A stretch of 64,000 bases of DNA from Hydrococcus rivularis NIES-593 (GCF_001904635.1 NZ_MRCB01000006.1:36981-100980); one strand, 5' to 3'; numbered from the stretch's first letter, positions 46,136 to 57,328 are shown. Translations and numbers: made by a program. Notes: a model not told the origin generated them from the letters alone.

Positions 46136-46360
46136 TGCGCGAGAGGGTAGGTGTAAAAATGAAGCAAACGGGAAAAAGCTCAAAAGCTTGATGGTTCAGT
46201 TTTTTTAGAGAAATAGTGGTTTCAATCCGTCGCGCACTTTATCCAGTAAGCCTTTTGGCGATTTTAGCTTGTTGGTTGACTAAAACTGTGGTAAGCTTAA
46301 AAGAAGCTCGCGCAACTGTACCTCGAAAACTAAATACAGCAAGTTTTTGGGTTTTCCGCA
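46136..46360 (+). promoter_or_regulatory. CRISPR leader
   Basis: These 225 bases between cas2 and the first repeat are the expected leader for the main array. They include GTTTCAATCC at 46219-46228, the exact reverse complement of the last ten repeat bases. An open frame beginning at 46216 runs into the array and is not considered a gene. No strong -10/-35 pair was identified. Confidence 0.7.
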
Positions 46361-49300
46361 GTTTAAAATCAACTAAATCCCTATCAGGGATTGAAACCCG
46401 AATACTCCCTGCTCCAGGGCATCATTGAGGTTGAGAGTTTAAAATCAACTAAATCCCTATCAGGGATTGAAACCTTTAGTTGTTTGTTAGTTAAGCCGAA
46501 TTCATATTTAGTTTAAAATCAACTAAATCCCTATCAGGGATTGAAACAGGTAACTTTGAACATAACCCAAGCCCTGGTTGAGTTTAAAATCAACTAAATC
46601 CCTATCAGGGATTGAAACCCCACCCTGCAAGGGTAGCTCGGCGCCCTTGGGCGTTTAAAATCAACTAAATCCCTATCAGGGATTGAAACCAGCAATCTCA
46701 GGGATTCAATAGAAGATAAATCCCAAGTTTAAAATCAACTAAATCCCTATCAGGGATTGAAACATTTCGCACTGTAGGACGCGTTACTATCTTTCCGTTT
46801 AGTTTAAAATCAACTAAATCCCTATCAGGGATTGAAACCTGGTTCGATTCCCCAGTCAATCGTTAGTTGTCGTTTAAAATCAACTAAATCCCTATCAGGG
46901 ATTGAAACACAATCGCCACGGCAGCAAGGATAGCGACTTCGGTTTAAAATCAACTAAATCCCTATCAGGGATTGAAACGTAAGAATTTAGGTTTGCGTAA
47001 ATATAGCTCAAAGGTTTAAAATCAACTAAATCCCTATCAGGGATTGAAACCAAATTCTGGACAACCCCCGTGAATCTTGATATGTTTAAAATCAACTAAA
47101 TCCCTATCAGGGATTGAAACAGAATACAGAAAGAAGTATAAAGAAGCCCTTAAGTTTAAAATCAACTAAATCCCTATCAGGGATTGAAACCTCCATAACA
47201 TCTCCTAATGGGTATATCAATATGTTTAAAATCAACTAAATCCCTATCAGGGATTGAAACCGGCGGCACACCAACTGCAAAAGAATATCGCTATGTTTAA
47301 AATCAACTAAATCCCTATCAGGGATTGAAACGCCTCAACGGCTTCAGTAAATGAGGAATTACCCAGTTTAAAATCAACTAAATCCCTATCAGGGATTGAA
47401 ACCCCCATTTCGGAATTCATTGCACCTTTACTCAAAGTTTAAAATCAACTAAATCCCTATCAGGGATTGAAACTCAGGGTTTCGGGGTTGGTGGGTAGTT
47501 GTACCTAGTTTAAAATCAACTAAATCCCTATCAGGGATTGAAACCGAATAAAGAGAGAAAATCTAATCCCGCATAAAATATGTTTAAAATCAACTAAATC
47601 CCTATCAGGGATTGAAACCTCTCCAACAAAGCGGGCTGTCGAACGAGAGGTATCATTGTTTAAAATCAACTAAATCCCTATCAGGGATTGAAACGTAAAT
47701 CCTGAGGGACAACGACGACAGAGAGTTGTTTAAAATCAACTAAATCCCTATCAGGGATTGAAACCGGTCGCTCGGCGATCTGCCAGGCTAGGTATCCGTT
47801 TAAAATCAACTAAATCCCTATCAGGGATTGAAACCCCGTGGCCCCGATTACGGCAGCGGCTCTAAATGCGTTTAAAATCAACTAAATCCCTATCAGGGAT
47901 TGAAACCCATTCCCACAAATCGTGCTCTTAGGAGTAATCAGTTTAAAATCAACTAAATCCCTATCAGGGATTGAAACGATTGATCGATTGAGCCGGACGC
48001 ACTATTATTGGTGTTTAAAATCAACTAAATCCCTATCAGGGATTGAAACTCCTCCAGCTTCTCCCCCCCCGCCTAGCCAAGAATTTAACATGTTTAAAAT
48101 CAACTAAATCCCTATCAGGGATTGAAACAGCTTTCTTACTGCCAAGAGAAATCCCTCTGCTGTTTAAAATCAACTAAATCCCTATCAGGGATTGAAACGC
48201 GTTCACGGGGGTGAAAGTCAATTGCGTGGAACTGTTTAAAATCAACTAAATCCCTATCAGGGATTGAAACACTATACTTTTCAACTGGTAATTCCTTGAA
48301 TACGGTTTAAAATCAACTAAATCCCTATCAGGGATTGAAACGGTTCGGGTTTCTTGTACAACACAAAACCAGCATGTTTAAAATCAACTAAATCCCTATC
48401 AGGGATTGAAACAATCCATTTTCAGCGGCTTGATTGCGTAGGTCAATCGTTTAAAATCAACTAAATCCCTATCAGGGATTGAAACACCAGAGACAGCGAT
48501 GATTCGCACAGGGAGAAGTTGTTTAAAATCAACTAAATCCCTATCAGGGATTGAAACGCTAAACGGGATTGAGATTGCGCCACTGCCTTCTCCCGAAGTT
48601 TAAAATCAACTAAATCCCTATCAGGGATTGAAACAGCTTCGAATGGAGATTTAATAGTGAGGATGAGGGGTTTAAAATCAACTAAATCCCTATCAGGGAT
48701 TGAAACAGTTTCTTTCTTTACTTATAGGTACTCTCAAAGCATTCGGAGTTTAAAATCAACTAAATCCCTATCAGGGATTGAAACGGGTGGAATTCTAAGA
48801 ATCCCGGCGCTGACTACGGCAGTTTAAAATCAACTAAATCCCTATCAGGGATTGAAACGCATGCGAATTTCTCCGGGGGGGGAGGCGCAGCCAAACCCCT
48901 GAGTTTAAAATCAACTAAATCCCTATCAGGGATTGAAACATTCGCCTCGACGGACAACCAGATGATTGCGGAGATGCGTTTAAAATCAACTAAATCCCTA
49001 TCAGGGATTGAAACAGTTTATAAAGCATTCGGACCTATTCCCTGAGAGTTTAAAATCAACTAAATCCCTATCAGGGATTGAAACGCTGGATCTTCCTCCT
49101 CTTCTTCCCCCTCCTCCGCGTTTAAAATCAACTAAATCCCTATCAGGGATTGAAACTACCGGTCAGGGTTTCACTTCTCACGAGAGAATGGGGGTTTCAG
49201 GGTTTAAAATCAACTAAATCCCTATCAGGGATTGAAACTACCGGCGAGCCACCTTCAGGGTACAAGCCGGGGTTTAAAATCAACTAAATCCCTATCAGGG

Positions 49301-52300
49301 ATTGAAACTTCTTTGAATATGAAGCTCTGTGTGAGGCCGGATAGTTTAAAATCAACTAAATCCCTATCAGGGATTGAAACTATGTGCGCACCAGACGGTG
49401 GACGAATTTCGCAGTTTAAAATCAACTAAATCCCTATCAGGGATTGAAACGCTAATTCTCGATAAAATTCATTGGTTTTATCAGTTTAAAATCAACTAAA
49501 TCCCTATCAGGGATTGAAACGTATCTAGGATTAGCTTTGAGCATCTTGAGCGGGCGACGTTTAAAATCAACTAAATCCCTATCAGGGATTGAAACGAGCT
49601 AAGTCTGCGAGATTCTTAGCCGAATCAGTTTAAAATCAACTAAATCCCTATCAGGGATTGAAACTCAGCGCTCACGAGAGAATGCGGGTTTCAGGGGTTC
49701 GTTTAAAATCAACTAAATCCCTATCAGGGATTGAAACCGCGATTCTAGAGGGCATAGAGAGAATGATTTAGTTTAAAATCAACTAAATCCCTATCAGGGA
49801 TTGAAACATAATCGGCGCTGACGATGGTAACGATTACACTGAGTTTAAAATCAACTAAATCCCTATCAGGGATTGAAACGGGTTGAAGGATTCAATTGCC
49901 CGCAATAAAGGTTTAAAATCAACTAAATCCCTATCAGGGATTGAAACCATAAGCAACGAGCACGTCGTTGAGTGTGGGTGGCGCAGTTTAAAATCAACTA
50001 AATCCCTATCAGGGATTGAAACCTCTTTACCTGGGTCGATAAAGAGAAAGTAAGGCGGTTTAAAATCAACTAAATCCCTATCAGGGATTGAAACGAAGCC
50101 AGGTTCGCTTGTATATGAATCTGTGGCGGTTTAAGTTTAAAATCAACTAAATCCCTATCAGGGATTGAAACTGCGAATACAGCCGCTTCGCCAACCTGAG
50201 TGAAGTTTAAAATCAACTAAATCCCTATCAGGGATTGAAACCAGAAGATTCAGAGGCTAGCTCCATTAGTCTGTGTTTAAAATCAACTAAATCCCTATCA
50301 GGGATTGAAACATTGATTGGGCAACCGGGATTATCAACCAAGAGGTTTAAAATCAACTAAATCCCTATCAGGGATTGAAACATGAGGGCGTTAAGTGCTG
50401 TAGGGAGAGATTCACGTTTAAAATCAACTAAATCCCTATCAGGGATTGAAACTGGCTAGCTCCAGCATAGGGAGAGGAGCTAGACCTTGTTTAAAATCAA
50501 CTAAATCCCTATCAGGGATTGAAACCAATCCGAGCCATTCCTTTTGCTCTCCAGTTCCTGTTTAAAATCAACTAAATCCCTATCAGGGATTGAAACCATC
50601 CTTAACCTGTAAAGGGATACAAGTTAGCAAGGCTGGAAGTTTAAAATCAACTAAATCCCTATCAGGGATTGAAACCAGCGTTGAGGGCACGACATAGGAG
50701 ATTGAATCGTTTAAAATCAACTAAATCCCTATCAGGGATTGAAACATGGAATACAAAAGCTCTATTAGTGACATACTTCGTTTAAAATCAACTAAATCCC
50801 TATCAGGGATTGAAACATTTCGCGTTGTAGGGCGTGTTACTATCTCTCTGGGTTTAAAATCAACTAAATCCCTATCAGGGATTGAAACAAATTTACTTTC
50901 CCGTGGATACCGTTCTCCACTGTTTAAAATCAACTAAATCCCTATCAGGGATTGAAACAGGTGGAATTCTAAGAATCCCGGCACTGACTACAGTTTAAAA
51001 TCAACTAAATCCCTATCAGGGATTGAAACGGATTGTCTGAGAACTACTAGAAGAGAGGTTGCGTTTAAAATCAACTAAATCCCTATCAGGGATTGAAACG
51101 ACTGGGTGCAACAATCTTTGGGCGCGGTAGCTGTTTAAAATCAACTAAATCCCTATCAGGGATTGAAACCTTGTGCCCTAAAGCTTCCATTATCTGAACA
51201 AAGTTTAAAATCAACTAAATCCCTATCAGGGATTGAAACTACTTCTAATATGCGTTTTGGCTCAACCTTATCGAGTTTAAAATCAACTAAATCCCTATCA
51301 GGGATTGAAACTGAGCTGCGGGAATCAAGCTTGCCCAGAATGCGGTTTAAAATCAACTAAATCCCTATCAGGGATTGAAACACCCGTAGGAGTACTTGTG
51401 GCTTGACTTAAGATGTTTAAAATCAACTAAATCCCTATCAGGGATTGAAACGGAACTCTCCATAGATGTTGGGCACGTACTGGATAGGTTTAAAATCAAC
51501 TAAATCCCTATCAGGGATTGAAACCACGCCGTAACCTTTAATGCGGGCGGCATGATGCGTTTAAAATCAACTAAATCCCTATCAGGGATTGAAACTGACC
51601 ATCTCTAACGCAACTGCAGAACTACTGGCGTTTAAAATCAACTAAATCCCTATCAGGGATTGAAACCAACCCATACGTTCTCTCTAAGGGGGTTATTTCG
51701 TTTAAAATCAACTAAATCCCTATCAGGGATTGAAACGAGTATCACCCAAACATCAAGTGATATATCTTACGGTTTAAAATCAACTAAATCCCTATCAGGG
51801 ATTGAAACGAGAATTTCTTGTCCGCCTGGTACAGATTGCATAGGTTTAAAATCAACTAAATCCCTATCAGGGATTGAAACAATCCATCGTTACTATCATT
51901 TCCTGAAGGCGACACATGTTTAAAATCAACTAAATCCCTATCAGGGATTGAAACAGGTGCGATTAACCTTGGACAGAAGAAGCTTGAGTTTAAAATCAAC
52001 TAAATCCCTATCAGGGATTGAAACTATTTTTCTGGGGTAATATACCCCCTACTTTTCAGTTTAAAATCAACTAAATCCCTATCAGGGATTGAAACGAGGC
52101 GTCATTGACGAGAAAGTAACTCAAGTAAGTTTAAAATCAACTAAATCCCTATCAGGGATTGAAACTTTGCGAAGACGGATTGAGGCAGAAGCAGCTGGGT
52201 TTAAAATCAACTAAATCCCTATCAGGGATTGAAACGAAACCAAATTGGTTTTTCTTCTTCTCTAATTCAGTTTAAAATCAACTAAATCCCTATCAGGGAT

Positions 52301-54328
52301 TGAAACGCGCTCTCGAGAGATGAGCCTGTAAAGCTACCAAGTTTAAAATCAACTAAATCCCTATCAGGGATTGAAACACTGAAATTAGTAACGGTTTCTC
52401 TGATTCGCTTAAAGGTTTAAAATCAACTAAATCCCTATCAGGGATTGAAACGCAGTGTGCCATATTCAACCCTCAACTCAACAAAGTTTAAAATCAACTA
52501 AATCCCTATCAGGGATTGAAACAGCCTCATATTCTTTGAGTAATTCATCCAACGCCGGGGTTTAAAATCAACTAAATCCCTATCAGGGATTGAAACTTCG
52601 TTGGTTACCTCTTGTACTACTTGGTCTAGTAGTTTAAAATCAACTAAATCCCTATCAGGGATTGAAACATACCGTACGATTCCATAGAAAGCTGCACCTG
52701 GAAGAGTTTAAAATCAACTAAATCCCTATCAGGGATTGAAACTTCAAACCTTCAATCGCATAATAACCTATTTTCCTCTAGTTTAAAATCAACTAAATCC
52801 CTATCAGGGATTGAAACTCGTTACGGATGCTTACTACTCAGAAGATACAGGTTTAAAATCAACTAAATCCCTATCAGGGATTGAAACATGTCGCTCATTG
52901 CGGTATGGTAGAGCACTAGGTTTAAAATCAACTAAATCCCTATCAGGGATTGAAACCGATATATCTGCAATGCAGGATATGGGCGGATTGAAGAAATGTT
53001 TAAAATCAACTAAATCCCTATCAGGGATTGAAACCCATGGCACTGAATCTTTAGCTGCCTCATCCCATGTTTAAAATCAACTAAATCCCTATCAGGGATT
53101 GAAACAAGTATAGGATATATGTGCGTACGCGGAGGTGGACGAAGTTTAAAATCAACTAAATCCCTATCAGGGATTGAAACCCATACAAATAAAAGAGAGT
53201 TTATCTACCGCTACGTTTAAAATCAACTAAATCCCTATCAGGGATTGAAACCTGCTGCATCTGCAGCTGGACATATGGGCGATGATGTTTAAAATCAACT
53301 AAATCCCTATCAGGGATTGAAACTTGGGCAATCTTCTCCTGTAGACGTCCCTCTACGTTTAAAATCAACTAAATCCCTATCAGGGATTGAAACAGCGCGG
53401 TGTTCCTCGGATATGCTTAGGTGTACTGGTTTAAAATCAACTAAATCCCTATCAGGGATTGAAACCTGGCTTAGAGAGAAGAAAGGCGTAGAAGTTACCA
53501 CGTTTAAAATCAACTAAATCCCTATCAGGGATTGAAACCTTATATATGCACAAAAAACTCTAAAAAATAACGTTTAAAATCAACTAAATCCCTATCAGGG
53601 ATTGAAACAAATGACCCCTTCAGCTGGGCGCAAAAAATCCCGTTTAAAATCAACTAAATCCCTATCAGGGATTGAAACTAAGCTGAAGGGAAGTTTGGAT
53701 TCGACTGCAAGCTTGTTTAAAATCAACTAAATCCCTATCAGGGATTGAAACCTTTGGTAATCCCTAATAAATCTGTAGTGCCGCGTTTAAAATCAACTAA
53801 ATCCCTATCAGGGATTGAAACCCCAAGAGAAAACGCGCCGGTCAGATTGAATATGAGAGTTTAAAATCAACTAAATCCCTATCAGGGATTGAAACCACCG
53901 GATTTCTCAATTCAGTAACACCGGCAAATTCATAGAGTAAGTTTAAAATCAACTAAATCCCTATCAGGGATTGAAACTGTTTCGGAACTACACAAGCGGG
54001 CGAAGGAGCGTTTAAAATCAACTAAATCCCTATCAGGGATTGAAACGACTACAGCATTTAGAGCCGCTGCCGTGATCGGGTTTAAAATCAACTAAATCCC
54101 TATCAGGGATTGAAACGCTCCTTCTCCTTCGGCAGGAACTAGATCGTGGGTTTAAAATCAACTAAATCCCTATCAGGGATTGAAACGACATGCCAAAATT
54201 AAAGGTTTTGGGTAAATCCGTTTAAAATCAACTAAATCCCTATCAGGGATTGAAACAGATTTAAATTGAGCGACGGGATTATCCAAGCTATGTTTAAAAT
54301 CAACTAAATCCCTATCAGGGATTGAAAC
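46361..54328 (+). CRISPR. Type I-D CRISPR array 1 (111 repeats)
   Basis: The 37-base repeat starts GTTTAAAATCAACTAAATCC and ends CTATCAGGGATTGAAAC. Every copy I read is identical. Hand counting gives 111 repeats and 110 spacers; unit length is 68-82 bp, so spacers are 31-45 bases, mostly 33-35. The repeat has an AATCCCT/AGGGATT stem and an ATTGAAAC 3' handle. Orientation follows from the leader and cas2 at 46135. The last repeat (54292-54328) is not degenerate, and the sequence after it is part of a parA gene, so the array end is not its natural end. Several spacers are variants of each other (see findings). Confidence 0.98.
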
Positions 54329-55008
54329 AGTAGTCGATTGACCCCCAGCACAACCTTACAACTTATCTAGGGGTAGAGCTAGAAGCCAATCAGCCGACGC
54401 TGCTAGAGTTCCTAAAAAATTCTGTCCCTTTTGAAGACACGATTTACCCAATCGAGAAAGAAGAAAATTTATTTCTCATCCCCTCAGACGATCAATTAGA
54501 CAACGCCAACGAATATTTAAGCAGTAGTGGAGTCGGAGCAATGATTCTGTCGCGACGATTAGAAAACGTTGCGAGTGCTTTTCAAGTCTGCTTGATTGAT
54601 TCTCCGCCCCAGCGATCGCAAATTGCCAAGACAGTCATTGGTGCGGCTGACTTTTTGGTGATTCCAGCAGAAGCCAACATTAAAGGATACGGCTCTCTGA
54701 TCAGAACCCTTGACTTGCTAGCTTCTATGCGGGAGATTCGAGCGACATCCGCGACCGTAATGGGGATTATTCCTTTCCGAGATCGATGGATTGGTAGAAC
54801 CCAAACTCATGAGAGCCGTCTTGCTGTAGAAGGAATGAAAGAAGAAGTTGAGGATGCTAATTTAATTCTTCCGTCAATTTTGGAATCCGAGCGATACAAG
54901 CAAGCAATTAACAAGCAACAATCCCTAGAAAGTCTGGGCTTTCCCGACCTCGAATATCCTTTTGAGGTTTTGGTAACTTTAATCAAGGAGCAAATGAAAC
55001 ATGACTAA
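54329..55008 (+). pseudogene. parA: 5'-truncated ParA-family partition ATPase
   Basis: From 54340 the frame reads DPQHNLTTYLGVELEANQ and continues to the stop at 55008, with CLIDSPPQRSQIAKTVIGAADFLVIPAEANIKGYG as the Walker B-like and central region. The N-terminal deviant Walker A (KGGVGKT) is missing. Bases 54330-54338 encode VVD in another frame, so the gene seems to continue to the very edge of the last CRISPR repeat with a small frameshift. An internal ATG at 54541 opens 155 codons that lack the ATP site. ParA proteins segregate plasmids with a partner protein, here the next gene. Confidence 0.85.
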
Positions 55009-55465
55009 CGACAATCTACTCAATCGGTTGCGGAAGAATCGCCAACGAACCGTCGTTCCTAAAAGAGACGATGCGTTGGTCGCTCCTACATCAGAAGCTC
55101 AAACTGGCGAGCGGCTTGACGGTAGCGTCCAAAATGATTTACAACCCGATGAGCGAGACAATACCGAGCCAGCCACTAGTTCGACCAATGCTACTTTGGA
55201 ACAATTAAAAGCGGAACTGGCAAAATTCCCTTCAACCCGTCGTCGCTCAGCAATCGTTTTGGAAGAAGAGATCGACCAAAAGCTAACGCGATTTTGTAAA
55301 GAGCGAGGAGTAACAGTTGAGACATTTTTGGAAGCTGTTTGGGAAGTAGCTTCTGATGATGAGATGCTACTAGAACAAATTGTAAGATCTGCTAAGCACC
55401 GCTACATTTCCCGCAAGGAAGCAGGCAGACTGCGACGGTTAATCACCATGCTTTCAAAAACTTAG
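55001..55465 (+). CDS. Plasmid partition partner-like protein
   Basis: The 154-residue product overlaps the parA remnant by eight bases. The first 90 residues are polar and probably disordered (KNRQRTVVPKRDD, DERDNTEPATSSTNAT). The C-terminal part RRSAIVLEEEIDQKLTRFCKERGVTVETFLEAVWEVA looks like a ribbon-helix-helix or ParG-like DNA-binding domain. Its place directly after parA supports a centromere-binding role. The family is not firmly recognised. Confidence 0.65.
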   Translation: MTNDNLLNRLRKNRQRTVVPKRDDALVAPTSEAQTGERLDGSVQNDLQPDERDNTEPATSSTNATLEQLKAELAKFPSTRRRSAIVLEEEIDQKLTRFCKERGVTVETFLEAVWEVASDDEMLLEQIVRSAKHRYISRKEAGRLRRLITMLSKT

Positions 55466-55469
55466 ATCG

Positions 55470-55808
55470 ATGATTTTTATTATCCGAGAACCAGCAACTA
55501 GCGAACAAATTAGTCAGATGGCAGAAACTTATTTTGGGCTGATGATTAAACTAGCTGTAGATGTGGAACGAGAAATTTTAGCTGGAGGTGGCGAACTACA
55601 CGCAGATTGCGAACAAGCTTTATTAGAAGATGGCTCTCAACAAGAAAATGTTTGGGGAGCAGACTGGTATCCCGAATTAAAACGAGTTGGATTTGAGTCT
55701 TTAATCAACATTCGCCCTCGTCAACAAAATCGCGGCATAGAAATACAAAGTCCAGTCATTCGAGAAAAAATAGAAGTAATCGTGCGTCGTTTATTGGAGG
55801 TTAATTAA
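55470..55808 (+). CDS. DUF5674-like protein
   Basis: This 112-residue protein starts MIFIIREPATSEQISQMAETY and contains ILAGGGELHADCEQALLEDGSQQENVWGADW and INIRPRQQNRG, the pattern of DUF5674. The family is common in cyanobacterial accessory regions; function is unknown. The start lies four bases after the preceding stop, and its stop overlaps the next ATG. Confidence 0.75.
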   Translation: MIFIIREPATSEQISQMAETYFGLMIKLAVDVEREILAGGGELHADCEQALLEDGSQQENVWGADWYPELKRVGFESLINIRPRQQNRGIEIQSPVIREKIEVIVRRLLEVN

Positions 55809-56173
55809 TGGAACGTCAGGCATTATACGAACGCTTCAAACACTTAGACTGGCAGCAACAATTGGGGAATTTAGCCTCTACTTTAGCTACTATATCGACA
55901 CAATCAACGATCGAAGAACAAGATAAGCTAACCAGTCACCTATTGCGCGAAGCTGCTCTAATGATTGAGTGGTGTGCCAAAGATGTTCCGGCTGATTTCC
56001 AGTCAGAGTTAGCGGCAATCCAGAAAGAATGCTTGGCTTGGAAAAAAGCTTATCCGATCGAAACAGCCAGAGATTTATTATCTATTCACGCTCGCCATCA
56101 GTCGGAACGAGTATTGCAAATGGCAGGATTGTTCAGCGATGAAAATCAATTTATAGCCAGTTTTTCTGTTTAG
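55808..56173 (+). CDS. Hypothetical helical protein
   Basis: The 121-residue product is predicted mostly helical: ERFKHLDWQQQLGNLASTLATISTQS, then LLREAALMIEWCAKDVPADFQSELAAIQ. It is coupled to the DUF5674-like gene by a one-base overlap with GGAGG upstream. Genes of this type are typical small passengers of cyanobacterial plasmids. No family is recognised. Confidence 0.6.
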   Translation: MERQALYERFKHLDWQQQLGNLASTLATISTQSTIEEQDKLTSHLLREAALMIEWCAKDVPADFQSELAAIQKECLAWKKAYPIETARDLLSIHARHQSERVLQMAGLFSDENQFIASFSV

Positions 56174-56193
56174 AAAGAAAAAGCGAGAGAGTT

Positions 56194-56442
56194 ATGCGTA
56201 TTTGCTGCGAACATAACAAATGGCTTCAATCGAATTGGCGAAGAGATACCAGACTTTATTCTCTGACTCTTTGCCAAAACCTATTTGGCGCATGGGTAGT
56301 TACAAAAACGTGGGGAAGCGCTATCAACAGGGGGTTTGGAAAATCCAAAGATTTAATTTGCCCAGATTATCAGTCGGGTTTGGAAATATATCAAAAGCTG
56401 CAACAGCGAAGGGAAAGGCGGGGTTATCAGAGAGTTGAATAG
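56194..56442 (+). CDS. WGR-domain-like small protein
   Basis: The 82-residue product contains LYSLTLCQNLFGAWVVTKTWGSAINRGFGKSKDL, which matches the WGR core (a conserved Trp/Gly/Arg motif region known from PARPs and plasmid proteins), then a basic C terminus. WGR domains bind nucleic acid ends in PARPs. Stand-alone WGR proteins occur on cyanobacterial plasmids. The call rests on motif similarity. Confidence 0.6.
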   Translation: MRICCEHNKWLQSNWRRDTRLYSLTLCQNLFGAWVVTKTWGSAINRGFGKSKDLICPDYQSGLEIYQKLQQRRERRGYQRVE

Positions 56443-56698
56443 AGAACAAAATGTGTACGTTAGTCGCCTTATCAACCGATCAAGATTCGTGCGAGTTTTT
56501 TTTCGCTTTCTCATTCGCAATCCGGTTAGCGGCTGCGTTTAAAACACGCTCAATATCGACATATGTAAAAGATGCAGAAGATGGTCGTTCTATATTTGCT
56601 GTTGAACAGGAACGGAAATACTTTTTTTCAAGCAGCTACCCCCTCAGAACTAAGCAGAAATCCAAAACCCCTAAAAACACCCCCCTGCCTTCAGAAAG

Positions 56699-56721
56699 CC
56701 CCCGCCCTTTTAGGCGTGGGG
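56699..56721 (-). terminator. GC-rich hairpin at the end of the HTH gene pair
   Basis: CCCCCGCC and GGCGTGGGG pair around a short loop. On the minus strand TTTC follows, so it can terminate the minus-strand genes ending at 56710, whose stop codon lies in the loop. IS200/IS605 right ends have similar hairpins, so an IS remnant is an alternative. Confidence 0.5.
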
Positions 56722-57024
56722 TAGTTTACTCAACCATTGCTCATCAGATACTCCAATAGATTCAAGCCAATATCTACACGCTTTAGTATTGGAACCAAAA
56801 CCATATCGTTTGGCAAGATAAGTTATTCCCACCCCATCGAAGGATGCAATCGCCTTACCAAAGTTATCGACAGCCACTAGGGTTTCAACTCGTTCGGTTT
56901 TTGTAACGATCGCATCGGGCTTACCCATCATCAAAGCGAGCATTTCCGTGCCATGCAGGGTGGCGATCGCGAATTCTCTTGGTCGGGATAGCGCAGTCGC
57001 TTGGCTTTTAATTGGATTCGTCAA
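56710..57024 (-). CDS. Hypothetical protein downstream of HTH regulator
   Basis: The frame is open from an ATG at 57108, but that would overlap the HTH gene by about 100 bp. A TTG at 57024, overlapping the HTH stop region, gives 104 residues and is preferred. It contains GTEMLALMMGKPDAIVTKTERVETLVAVDN and YGFGSNTKACRYWLESIGVSDEQWLSKL. No family is recognised. Together with the HTH gene it may be a two-gene regulatory or toxin-antitoxin unit; this is inference. Confidence 0.5.
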   Translation of the reverse strand: MTNPIKSQATALSRPREFAIATLHGTEMLALMMGKPDAIVTKTERVETLVAVDNFGKAIASFDGVGITYLAKRYGFGSNTKACRYWLESIGVSDEQWLSKLPHA

Positions 57025-57235
57025 CTTCGCGTAGAACGAATAAATCACCAACGTCTCTTCCCAAGTAGCTGCACAAGATTTCAATTGTACGAACATCAAC
57101 TCGGTCAAATTTGTTGGTAAACAATCTATTAATGGTCGTTGAACTTAACCCAGTTTCTTTCGCTAGTTGGCGTTGAGATAATTGGGGATCTTTTTCAGCC
57201 ATTAAAACAGCAAGTCGGCAAAACATTTTCTTCAT
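57008..57235 (-). CDS. Cro/CI-type HTH regulator
   Basis: The 75-residue product has a classical helix-turn-helix (LSQRQLAKETGLSSTTINRLFTNK) and the C-terminal IEILCSYLGRDVGDLFVL typical of small XRE regulators. The start is uncertain: ATG at 57235, or MAEKDPQ 11 codons later. Upstream, three copies of a GGAAGTG-like half-site occur, two direct and one inverted, suggesting autoregulation. Confidence 0.8.
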   Translation of the reverse strand: MKKMFCRLAVLMAEKDPQLSQRQLAKETGLSSTTINRLFTNKFDRVDVRTIEILCSYLGRDVGDLFVLREVDESN

Positions 57236-57270
57236 TCAAGGGTGTAAGTTGAATATGACACATTCTTTGT

Positions 57271-57328
57271 GGAAGTGAATATATTTTTAGCGGAAGTGCT
57301 TGACAACCGTTTTCGCTTCCGCTAATAT
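57271..57328. promoter_or_regulatory. Promoter with GGAAGTG half-sites
   Basis: On the plus strand TTGACA (57300-57305) and TAATAT (57323-57328) are 17 bases apart, a consensus sigma-70 promoter. AGCGGAAGTG (57289-57298) and CGCTTCCGCT (57314-57323) form an inverted repeat over it, with another GGAAGTG at 57271. The inverted repeat straddles the -35 and spacer, as expected for an operator. The plus-strand transcript would have no clear gene. Confidence 0.5.

Noticed and set aside
46895..53517. Many open frames of 60-90 codons on both strands with repeated LKSTKSLSGIE or VSIPDRDLVDFK peptides
   Set aside because: These are translations of the CRISPR repeat itself; frames stay open only because the repeat lacks stops in those phases.
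56451..56759. 102-codon frame after the WGR gene
   Set aside because: Its 3' part runs through the GC-rich hairpin and into the opposite-strand gene; no start signal or family pattern, so not listed as a gene.
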